Source: Rhodospirillales bacterium (GTDB lineage Bacteria > Pseudomonadota > Alphaproteobacteria > Acetobacterales > Acetobacteraceae). From it: a stretch of DNA of 6,793 bases. The stretch covers positions 1 to 6,793 of the forward strand of contig JAATGE010000108.1 in NCBI GenBank assembly GCA_015654825.1, read 5' to 3'. Of this stretch, positions 1-5,503 are shown one piece after another. The position numbers were made by a program, and so were the translations under genes. The stretch's first letter is position 1; the number at the start of each line of letters is the position of its first letter. The notes below the pieces were generated by a model, which did no database searches, was not told where the DNA came from, and saw only the letters and a list, made by a program, of their open reading frames with translations.

Positions 1-839
1 CCAAGCTCACCGACCTGCTGTCGCGCGCCGACTTGCCGAAACTGCCGCCCCTGATCGCGCCGCGCACCGTGCTGAACGTGCAGATCACCGGCGAGCGCAG
101 CTACGCCGCCCGCAGCCTGCCGCTGGCACCGGCGCGGCGCCTGGCCAAGGCCGCCGGCGCCAAGCTGAACGATATCGTCATGGCGGTCTGTGCCGGCGCG
201 CTGCGCCGATATCTGCAGGACCGCAAATCGTTACCCCGCCGCCCGCTGGTCGCGTTCGTGCCGATTTCATTGCGCGAGCTCGGCAACACCGACATGTCCA
301 ACCAGGTGACCGGCATGCTGTGCTCGCTCGCGACCAATGTCGCCGATCCTGCGGCCCGCCTGAAAGCCATTGTCGACAGCAGCAAGAACTCCAAACGCCT
401 GGCCGGCGACGTGAAGGGCGCGATGCCCAGCGATTTCTCGTTCGTCGGCGCCCCGGTGGTGCTGAGCGTGCTGTCGCGTCTATACGGACGTTCCGGTATC
501 GCCAACTGGGTGAATCCTCCGTGCAACGTAGTGATTTCCAACGTGCCCGGCCCCCCGGTGCCGCTATTCTGCGCCGAGGCAAAGGTGACCGCATTGTACC
601 CCGTATCGATCCCGGCGCACGGCATTGCGCTGAACCTGACCGTGCAGAGCTACGTGGACAATCTGGATTTCGGCCTGACGGCCGATCGCCGCGCGGTGCC
701 GGACATCGACGTCCTGGCCGACTATCTCGCGGTATCCTTCAAGGAACTGGCTGACGCCTTCGCCGCCCCCGCCGCCGCCCCGCCGCCGACCGACAGCGCC
801 GTAGTTTCGTTACGTGAGAAGAAGAGAGCCCGCGCATAA
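1..839 (+). CDS. Wax ester synthase/diacylglycerol acyltransferase (WS/DGAT), C-terminal part, 5' end outside window
   Basis: The protein joins fatty acyl-CoA to a fatty alcohol or diacylglycerol, giving wax esters or triacylglycerol stored as neutral lipid. The frame is open from the left edge (first whole codon at 3), so the true start is upstream; family members usually run about 450-500 residues and about 278 are visible. The catalytic HHxxxDG motif belongs to the missing N-terminal half. Visible family landmarks are the Asn-Asp pair in LNDIVMAVCAGALRRYL (N codon at 168), the SNVPGPPVPLF segment, and the segment near the end reading HGIALNLTVQSYVDNLDFGL. The tail is rich in Ala and Pro and ends in basic residues (EKKRARA). 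The stop is TAA at 837-839, followed by a terminator-like A/T palindrome. The next gene is a fatty-acid-type P450 on the same strand. Family assignment is firm; the preference for wax ester or triacylglycerol cannot be read from this part. Confidence 0.93.
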   Translation, partial: KLTDLLSRADLPKLPPLIAPRTVLNVQITGERSYAARSLPLAPARRLAKAAGAKLNDIVMAVCAGALRRYLQDRKSLPRRPLVAFVPISLRELGNTDMSNQVTGMLCSLATNVADPAARLKAIVDSSKNSKRLAGDVKGAMPSDFSFVGAPVVLSVLSRLYGRSGIANWVNPPCNVVISNVPGPPVPLFCAEAKVTALYPVSIPAHGIALNLTVQSYVDNLDFGLTADRRAVPDIDVLADYLAVSFKELADAFAAPAAAPPPTDSAVVSLREKKRARA

Positions 840-849
840 CGAAAATATA

Positions 850-915
850 CAAAAGTTTTTTGGTTCTTTTTTTCAAAAAAGAACTTTTTTTTGAAAAAAG
901 AAGCAAAAACTTTTG
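850..915. repeat. 66-bp A/T-rich imperfect inverted repeat
   Basis: The outer arms are CAAAAGTTTTTTGG (850-863) and GCAAAAACTTTTG (903-915), complementary apart from a one-base length difference and the innermost pair. The inner arms (864-883 and 884-902) are also complementary apart from small A/T-run length differences, so almost the whole element can fold on itself. Each inner arm can also form its own hairpin. Composition is nearly pure A/T inside GC-rich DNA. It resembles A/T palindromes that I recall being dispersed in Acetobacteraceae genomes; that comparison is from memory and untested. Confidence 0.8.
863..892 (+). terminator. Intrinsic-terminator-like hairpin after the WS/DGAT gene
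   Basis: A perfect 10-bp stem, GTTCTTTTTT (863-872) with AAAAAAGAAC (875-884), has a two-base nominal loop and is followed directly by eight T residues (885-892). The layout is that of a rho-independent terminator about 25 bases after the acyltransferase stop. The stem has only two G:C pairs, so it may be weak. It could instead pair within the larger palindrome at 850-915. Confidence 0.55.
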
Positions 916-921
916 TTAATT

Positions 922-926
922 GGTGG
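922..926 (+). promoter_or_regulatory. Candidate ribosome binding site for the CYP102 gene
   Basis: GGTGG lies nine bases before the ATG at 936, between the end of the A/T palindrome and the gene. It is a weak match to GGAGG but is the only purine-rich, G-containing patch at a usable distance. It supports ATG 936 over the TTG at 891, which sits inside the palindrome, and over the ATG at 951. Confidence 0.4.
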
Positions 927-935
927 CAGAACCTA

Positions 936-3900
936 ATGAACCAAATTCCCATGCCGTCCCGGCTGCCCGTCATCGGCAACCTCCACCAGGTGCCGCGCGG
1001 AAAATTCATGCAGCATTTGCTGGCCGTCAGTCAGGCGCATCACGACGGCATTTTCCAGATGGATTTCGGCGGCCGCATCGGGATTTTTGTCTACTCCGCG
1101 GCATTGGCCGCGGAGCTCTGCGACGAAAAGCGGTTCCGCAAGGTAATTGGCGCCGGCCTCGGAAAAGTACGGGATTTCTCCGGCGACGGCCTGTTCACCG
1201 CGCATGGCGACGAACCAAACTGGGCCAAGGCACACCGCGTGCTGATGCCGGCCTTTTCAGCGCGTGCCATGCGCGGCTATTTCCCCATGATGCTGGAGGT
1301 CGCCGACCAGCTGGTAGCGAAATGGCGCATGCGCGAAGGCCAGGATCTGTGGGTCGCCGACGACATGACGCGCCTCACCCTGGACACGATTTCGCTGGCC
1401 GGTTTCGGCTACAGGTTCAATTCCTTCGGCAGCGAGCGGCTGCACCCATTCCTCGAAAGCATGGGCCGCGGCCTCGGTGAAGCGATGGCCAGCCTGACGC
1501 GCCTGCCCTTCATGAAGCACTTGCCCAACCGCGCCCGCGAGGCCCGCTACCAGGACGACATCGCCGCCATGTTCAAGCTGGTCGACGATGTGATTGCGGA
1601 ACGCAAGCGCCACCCCACCGACGGCAACGACCTGCTCAATCTGATGCTGACCGCCGTCGATCCGGAGACGAAGACGCGGCTGGAGGACGTCAACATCCGC
1701 TATCAGGTAATCACGTTCCTGATTGCCGGCCACGAAACGACCAGCGGCCTGCTGAGCTTCGCGCTGTATCTGCTGGTGCGCCATCCGGCGGTGCTTGCGC
1801 AAGCCTATGCCGAGGTCGATCGGGTATTCGGCGACGCCCCCGAGCCGACCTACGCGATGATGGGCGAGCTCACCATCATCGACCGCATCATGAAAGAAAC
1901 GCTGCGCCTGTGGCCGACCGCGCCGGCCATTACGCTCGGCGCCTACGAAGACACCGAAATAGGCGGCGCCTACAGGATCGCCAGGAACTACCCGGTACAG
2001 CTGCTGATCCTGGCGCTGCATCGCGACCCCAAGGCGTGGGAGAACCCGAACGCGTTCGACATCGACCGCTTCCTGCCGGAGCGCGAGGCGGCAATGGATC
2101 CGAACGCCTACAAACCGTTCGGCAACGGCGTGCGCGCCTGCATCGGCCGCCAATTCGCGCTGATCGAAGCAAAACTCGCGCTGGCCATGATATTCCGCAA
2201 TTTCGCGCTGTATGACGCCGAGGACTACAAGCTTTCCGTCAAGGAAACGCTGACGCTGAAACCCGACGATTTCCGCATCCGCGTACGCCGCCGCCGGCCG
2301 CATGAACGCATCCATGTGCCAACCCAGCCCGCCGCCGCAATGTCCGGCACCGGCGGCGCGAAACCCGAACGGTCGCAGGTGCAGGGCGAAGGCCAGTTGC
2401 TGACCATCCTCGCCGGCACCAGCCTTGGCACCTGCCGCGACGTCGCCGAACAGATCGCCGAACGCGCCTCCGCCGGCGGATTCAACGTCGTGCAAGGCGC
2501 GCTCGACGATGCCGCCGAGGGCTTTCCCGATAGCGGCCTGCTGGTCGTGGTGACCTCCACCTACAATGGCCGCGCGCCTGACAATGCCGGCAAGCTGGAG
2601 GAAGCGATTTCGGCCGGCGTACTGTCCGACCAGAAACGCCCCGATCTGCGTTACGCCGTCATGGGCTGCGGCAACACGCAATGGCGCGAAACCTACCAGG
2701 CGTTTCCAAGGCTGGTCGAAGCCGCCATCGCCGCCACCGGCGCCCACGCGATCGTTCCGCGCGGCGAGGCCGACGCCGACCGCGATTTCGATGGCGCGCT
2801 CGACGCCTGGCTGAAGATTTTCTGGGCCGCGCTCGGCGACGCCACCCAGGTCACCGGCGCCAAATTGACCGCCGAGATCGTGGACAGCACAAAGATGCGC
2901 GCCCGCGCCATGCCGGACCAGGCCATGGCGCTGGAGGTATTGCGCAACGACGAACTGGTGCGCGATCCCACCGGCCTCTGGGACCACGCCAAGGAAGCGC
3001 CGCGCGCCTCGACCCGCCACATTCTGCTGCGGCTGCCGGAGGGCGTACGTTACGCCGCCGGCGACCACATCGCGGTGTACGCCCGCAACCGTCCGGAGCT
3101 TGTCGATGCCGTTCTGCAACGGCTGAACCTGGCGCCCGATGCGGTGCTGGTGCTGCAAGGCCAGGGCGCCCGCCTGCGCCATCTGCCGATCGGCGCACCG
3201 GTCACCGCGCGCCAGTTGCTGACCGACTTCGTCGAGCTGCAGGACCCCGCCGCCCGCAACGACATCCGCGCCCTGCTCGCCGCCGCCACCGCCGACGCCA
3301 CCCGCGCGGCCCTCGCCGCCCTGGTGGAGGACACCGACGCGGCCCGCGCCGCGTTCCAGCAACAGGTCGCCGAAAAACGCACCACCGTCGTCGATCTGTT
3401 GCGCACCTATCGCGACATCCATCTCGGCATCGTGGGCCTGCTTGAGCTTTGTGCAGCGATCCGCCCGCGTTTCTACTCCATCTCCTCGACACCGCTCGAT
3501 ACGCCTTGCGAAGTAACACTCACGGTCGGCACGCTCGACGCCCCGGCCTGGTCCGGCATCGGCCAATATCGCGGTTTTGCCAGTTCCTACCTGATGAATG
3601 TCGCCCCCGGCGACATCGTGCTCGGCTATATCCGTCGCCCCAACCCGATTTTCGCCCCGCCGCAGGACCACCGCCTGCCGATGATCCTGGTCGGCCCCGG
3701 CACCGGCATCGCCCCCCTGCGCGGCTTTTTACGCGAGCGCGCCGCCCAGCATCGCGCCGGCGAAACGGTCGGAAAAAGCCTGCTGTTCTTCGGCTGCCGC
3801 CATCCGGACCACGACTGGTTCTACCGCGAAGAAATGCAACAATGGGCGCATGACGGCATTGCCGACCTGCACCTGGCATTTTCGAGCCAGCACGACCATC

Positions 3901-4136
3901 CGCATCGTTTCGTGCAGGACGCCCTCCGCCACGCCGCGGACGCGGTCTGGGACGCCCTCGAAGAAGGCGCCCCGATCTACGTCTGCGGCGACGGCCGCTT
4001 CATGGCCCCGGCGGTGCGGGCGGCGCTCATCGAGATCTGCCAGAAGAAACAAAACCTCGATCACGAGGCGGCCTCGGCGTGGCTCGAATCGCTCATTCAG
4101 ACCGGGCTTTATCACCAGGACGTGTTCGGAAATTGA
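936..4136 (+). CDS. Self-sufficient cytochrome P450:NADPH reductase fusion, CYP102 (P450BM3) family fatty acid hydroxylase
   Basis: Family members hydroxylate medium- and long-chain fatty acids near the omega end, using O2 and NAD(P)H, as one soluble cytoplasmic chain. This protein has 1066 residues from ATG 936 (P450BM3: 1048) and no frameshift. Heme domain, about 1-460: I-helix AGHETT (A264, T268), ExxR (E321, R324) and heme loop FGNGVRACIG with Cys402. R47 and F87 fall at the P450BM3 numbers; F51 replaces Tyr, S82 replaces Ala. A Pro/Ala/Gly linker precedes the FMN domain (about 487-635: GTSLGT at 494, Y543, W583, RGEAD at 609). The FAD domain has RPRFYSISS (843-851); the NAD(P)H domain has GPGTGIAP (920-927), GCR (953-955) and YVCGDG. 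The 2'-phosphate site reads S983, S984, H990, F992 instead of Ser, Arg, Lys, Tyr, and F1064 replaces the terminal Trp. No adjacent regulator is visible. The substrate is inferred from the family. Confidence 0.96.
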   Translation: MNQIPMPSRLPVIGNLHQVPRGKFMQHLLAVSQAHHDGIFQMDFGGRIGIFVYSAALAAELCDEKRFRKVIGAGLGKVRDFSGDGLFTAHGDEPNWAKAHRVLMPAFSARAMRGYFPMMLEVADQLVAKWRMREGQDLWVADDMTRLTLDTISLAGFGYRFNSFGSERLHPFLESMGRGLGEAMASLTRLPFMKHLPNRAREARYQDDIAAMFKLVDDVIAERKRHPTDGNDLLNLMLTAVDPETKTRLEDVNIRYQVITFLIAGHETTSGLLSFALYLLVRHPAVLAQAYAEVDRVFGDAPEPTYAMMGELTIIDRIMKETLRLWPTAPAITLGAYEDTEIGGAYRIARNYPVQLLILALHRDPKAWENPNAFDIDRFLPEREAAMDPNAYKPFGNGVRACIGRQFALIEAKLALAMIFRNFALYDAEDYKLSVKETLTLKPDDFRIRVRRRRPHERIHVPTQPAAAMSGTGGAKPERSQVQGEGQLLTILAGTSLGTCRDVAEQIAERASAGGFNVVQGALDDAAEGFPDSGLLVVVTSTYNGRAPDNAGKLEEAISAGVLSDQKRPDLRYAVMGCGNTQWRETYQAFPRLVEAAIAATGAHAIVPRGEADADRDFDGALDAWLKIFWAALGDATQVTGAKLTAEIVDSTKMRARAMPDQAMALEVLRNDELVRDPTGLWDHAKEAPRASTRHILLRLPEGVRYAAGDHIAVYARNRPELVDAVLQRLNLAPDAVLVLQGQGARLRHLPIGAPVTARQLLTDFVELQDPAARNDIRALLAAATADATRAALAALVEDTDAARAAFQQQVAEKRTTVVDLLRTYRDIHLGIVGLLELCAAIRPRFYSISSTPLDTPCEVTLTVGTLDAPAWSGIGQYRGFASSYLMNVAPGDIVLGYIRRPNPIFAPPQDHRLPMILVGPGTGIAPLRGFLRERAAQHRAGETVGKSLLFFGCRHPDHDWFYREEMQQWAHDGIADLHLAFSSQHDHPHRFVQDALRHAADAVWDALEEGAPIYVCGDGRFMAPAVRAALIEICQKKQNLDHEAASAWLESLIQTGLYHQDVFGN

Positions 4137-4141
4137 TCCTT

Positions 4142-4160
4142 GCGAGGGCTCTGCCCTCGC
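4142..4160 (+). other. Perfect GC-rich hairpin just after the CYP102 stop
   Basis: GCGAGGGC (4142-4149) and GCCCTCGC (4153-4160) form a perfect 8-bp stem with a TCT loop, starting five bases after the stop codon. No T-run follows, so it is not a classic intrinsic terminator. It could protect the transcript 3' end, assist termination together with the later hairpins, or be part of a dispersed repeat. Confidence 0.6.
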
Positions 4161-4171
4161 GCTCCCGCCGC

Positions 4172-4186
4172 GGGGAAGGCTTCCCC
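4172..4186 (+). other. Second GC-rich palindrome in the spacer
   Basis: GGGGAAG (4172-4178) and CTTCCCC (4180-4186) are complementary around a single base, so any hairpin must open its inner pairs. It lies 11 bases after the first hairpin and is followed by a C-rich tract, with no T-run. It is probably one unit with the hairpin at 4142-4160. Confidence 0.45.
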
Positions 4187-4295
4187 CGGACCCCGCCGTC
4201 CGTTGTCGCGTGGCGACGTGGGCCGAGAGTTCGTCGTCGTGACGCCGGTGCGGCGGCACGCCGTCGTGCAAAGCATGCTCTCGCGTGACGGTGGT

Positions 4296-4325
4296 CCAGG
4301 GGGCAGCGCCCCCTGGCCTTTCTTC
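4296..4325 (+). terminator. Strong GC-rich terminator between convergent genes
   Basis: CCAGGGGGC (4296-4304) and GCCCCCTGG (4308-4316) form a perfect 9-bp stem with an AGC loop. A pyrimidine tract (CCTTTCTTCC) follows on the + strand, fitting an intrinsic terminator for transcription arriving from the P450 gene. It ends within a few bases of the stop of the convergent exported-protein gene. The stem could also stop minus-strand transcripts, but the minus side lacks a T-run. Bases 4137-4326 hold no gene that I can support, only these hairpins. Confidence 0.65.
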
Positions 4326-4326
4326 C

Positions 4327-4794
4327 TTACCCAGCCAAAGCCAAATCAATGATCTGCACCGCATGCGTCCGGTTCCCGCCACCCAGCGCATGCCGGGCAT
4401 CGCGGATCTGCCCGATCAACGGGCTATCGCTCGGCACATTGTTGCTACCCTGTGGCACGGACCGATCCAACGCCCGTGTTTCCGCCATTTCCAGCAATTG
4501 CTGCGCCCGCCCGGTATGTCCGGCGACGACCGAGGCGCGGGCAGCGCTCAGGTAATCGTGCGGCGTCGCATCGGCACCGAGTTTCACGTGCGGCAGCGTC
4601 GGCGCAATCGCGGAGTGGGTATCGGAAGGCACGATGTTGCTCGCCGAGTTCGACAGCGGCAGCGAGTCGCCAACGCCAACCTCGTGGCCAGGTCGGGCGC
4701 CGCTTGCCGGGTCAGCGCCCGCCGGCGTTTGGGCCACCGCCGCCATCGCGCTCATGGCAAAGGCCGCGGCAATCGCAAATGTCTCATATCGCAT
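4327..4794 (-). CDS. Small exported protein of unknown function (155 aa)
   Basis: I do not recognise a named domain. Residues 1-21 form a signal peptide: a short N-terminus with one Arg, an Ala/Phe/Met-rich core and an AVA-Q cleavage site after residue 21, predicting a periplasmic or secreted mature protein of about 134 residues. The start ATG is preceded on the minus strand by GAGG at seven bases, a good ribosome binding site. The first mature part is low in structure (Ala, Pro, Gly, Ser). The second half has two helix-like stretches, ARASVVAGHTGRAQQLLEMA and a later one around IRDARHALGGG, resembling short TPR-like hairpins. The motif SN-VPSD occurs twice, in SNIVPSD and SNNVPSD. Similar proteins are, from memory, found in Acetobacteraceae. 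The gene is convergent with the P450 and monocistronic by appearance. That it is a real gene is likely; its role is unknown. Confidence 0.8.
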   Translation of the reverse strand: MRYETFAIAAAFAMSAMAAVAQTPAGADPASGARPGHEVGVGDSLPLSNSASNIVPSDTHSAIAPTLPHVKLGADATPHDYLSAARASVVAGHTGRAQQLLEMAETRALDRSVPQGSNNVPSDSPLIGQIRDARHALGGGNRTHAVQIIDLALAG

Positions 4795-4906
4795 GGTGAT
4801 ACCTCGTTATGTTGCTGGTCCGTGATAAGAAAGTCCGGGTGTGCCCCACGGGTACGGCAACAATCACGATGCACCATGCCAGGATCGGAGGGCGGGCGGC
4901 TCGCTA

Positions 4907-4970
4907 GAGCATTATCAGCCTGACCGGAATCGCCCGTGGGCCTGCGCACACCCAGCTGATAAAAATGCTC
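4907..4970. repeat. Imperfect inverted repeat, possible dispersed palindromic element
   Basis: GAGCATTATCAGC (4907-4919) pairs with GCTGATAAAAATGCTC (4955-4970): all 13 bases match if three A residues in the right arm bulge out. The 35-base middle contains a shorter stem candidate (GTGGG with CCCAC-like bases). It lies in the 241-bp spacer between the exported-protein and CsbD genes, where I see no further gene. The CTAGAGCATT-type edge resembles dispersed palindromes of alphaproteobacterial genomes, from memory. It could alternatively act as a terminator for the csbD-like transcript; on the minus strand TTTTT lies inside the arm, not after it. Confidence 0.6.
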
Positions 4971-5035
4971 GCCAAAACAAATAGCTGCATCGGCATGATG
5001 AAAGCTGGAGTGTTTCCCGTCGGGCTGCGGCCGCT

Positions 5036-5206
5036 CTACTCGCGCAGCGCATCCTTGGCGCCGCCGACAATGTTCTGCACCTTGCCTTCAAACTTCTCGG
5101 CTTTTCCCTCGGCCTGCAGCTTCTGATCGCCAACCACCTTGCCGACGGTCTCCTTCACGGATCCCGCTGCCTGTTTGCCGGCGCCGATAACTCTATCTTT
5201 GTCCAT
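5036..5206 (-). CDS. CsbD-like small stress-response protein (56 aa)
   Basis: The product is a tiny, charged, Lys/Gly/Ala/Glu-rich soluble protein matching the CsbD family (Bacillus CsbD, E. coli YjbJ), which is induced under general stress; its molecular role is not established. It begins MDKDRVIGAGKQAAGSVKE and continues with the family pattern of alternating VGKVVGDQKLQAEGKAEK and EGKVQNIVGGAKDALRE. Family members are usually 60-70 residues, so it is slightly short but complete. The ATG is at 5206-5204 and the TAG at 5038-5036. AAGGA sits nine bases before the ATG on the minus strand, a good ribosome binding site. It appears to stand alone: the upstream spacer is about 300 bp and I found no convincing stress-sigma promoter in it. 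A longer overlapping frame at 4915-5133 is a shadow of this gene. Confidence 0.9.
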   Translation of the reverse strand: MDKDRVIGAGKQAAGSVKETVGKVVGDQKLQAEGKAEKFEGKVQNIVGGAKDALRE

Positions 5207-5503
5207 TGCAAGATTTCCTTCTGATTTGGTCGCGCCGAAACAGCCGCGCCGACGTCCGCGTGCCTAACCCGCCCGGATCCAAGTTTGCGCAGTCGCCCCG
5301 GCGCCATAAGGCGCCAGTCGCCCCGGCGCCATAAAGCGCCGGTCGCGGACAAACTCGTTACAGTGATAGGGAAAAACAAGCGTGGGTTGCAGCGATCTGG
5401 ATTTACGTATCGCTCTCAACGCCTCATGAAGACATGGCCATCTGTATGCAAGGATTCAAGGGCTCGCGGAATCCACAGCTGAAATCCGCACCACGGCCAC
5501 CTG
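5207..5503. other. Spacer between the L-serine ammonia-lyase and CsbD genes
   Basis: About 300 bp with no gene I can support. It contains the ribosome binding site of the CsbD gene next to 5206, the 25-bp tandem repeat (5291-5340), and a small inverted repeat, AGCGAT (5391-5396) with ATCGCT (5409-5414), around a 12-base loop. I looked on the minus strand for a sigma-70 or EcfG-type (GGAAC, then CGTT) promoter for the CsbD gene and saw no good match. No clear terminator follows the ammonia-lyase stop. Confidence 0.5.
5291..5346. repeat. 25-bp tandem repeat, two full copies plus a fragment, each with a hairpin
   Basis: Copy 1 is 5291-5315 and copy 2 is 5316-5340. They differ at one base (G to A at the 20th position); six bases (GGTCGC, one change) of a third copy follow. 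Each unit begins AGTCGCCCCGGCGCC. Copy 1 holds a perfect stem, GGCGCC-ATAA-GGCGCC; in copy 2 the change shortens the stem to five pairs. The repeat lies 85 bp upstream of the CsbD start codon. Confidence 0.85.

Noticed and set aside
33..35. TTG as the start of the acyltransferase
   Set aside because: The frame is open to the left edge and the family needs a further 170 or more N-terminal residues with the HHxxxDG motif, so the gene is cut by the window.
891..893. TTG as the start codon of the P450
   Set aside because: It lies inside the A/T palindrome, adds 15 residues not seen in the family, and has no ribosome binding site. From ATG 936 the residue numbers of R47, F87 and T268 fall exactly as in P450BM3.
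891..920. A sigma-70 promoter for the P450 (TTGAAA and GTTAAT, 18-base gap)
   Set aside because: The -10 match is only four of six, chance matches are expected in an A/T tract, and the leader would be about nine bases, so it is not listed as a feature.
1257..3671. An 804-codon open frame antisense to the P450 gene
   Set aside because: Its codons are exact reverse complements of the P450 codons; stops there need TTA, CTA or TCA in the sense frame, which GC-rich genes rarely use. The translation resembles no protein I know, while the sense frame aligns with P450BM3 end to end.
4285..4923. A 212-codon plus-strand frame opposite the exported-protein gene
   Set aside because: It is Arg-rich, runs through the terminator and the inverted-repeat spacer, and has no recognisable motif; the minus-strand frame has a signal peptide and a ribosome binding site.
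4915..5133. A 72-codon minus-strand frame
   Set aside because: It overlaps the CsbD gene in another frame, is full of Arg, Cys and Ser, and matches nothing known.
5291..5340. A CRISPR array or phage attachment site
   Set aside because: The two copies abut with no spacer between them, and no cas gene, integrase or tRNA is nearby.
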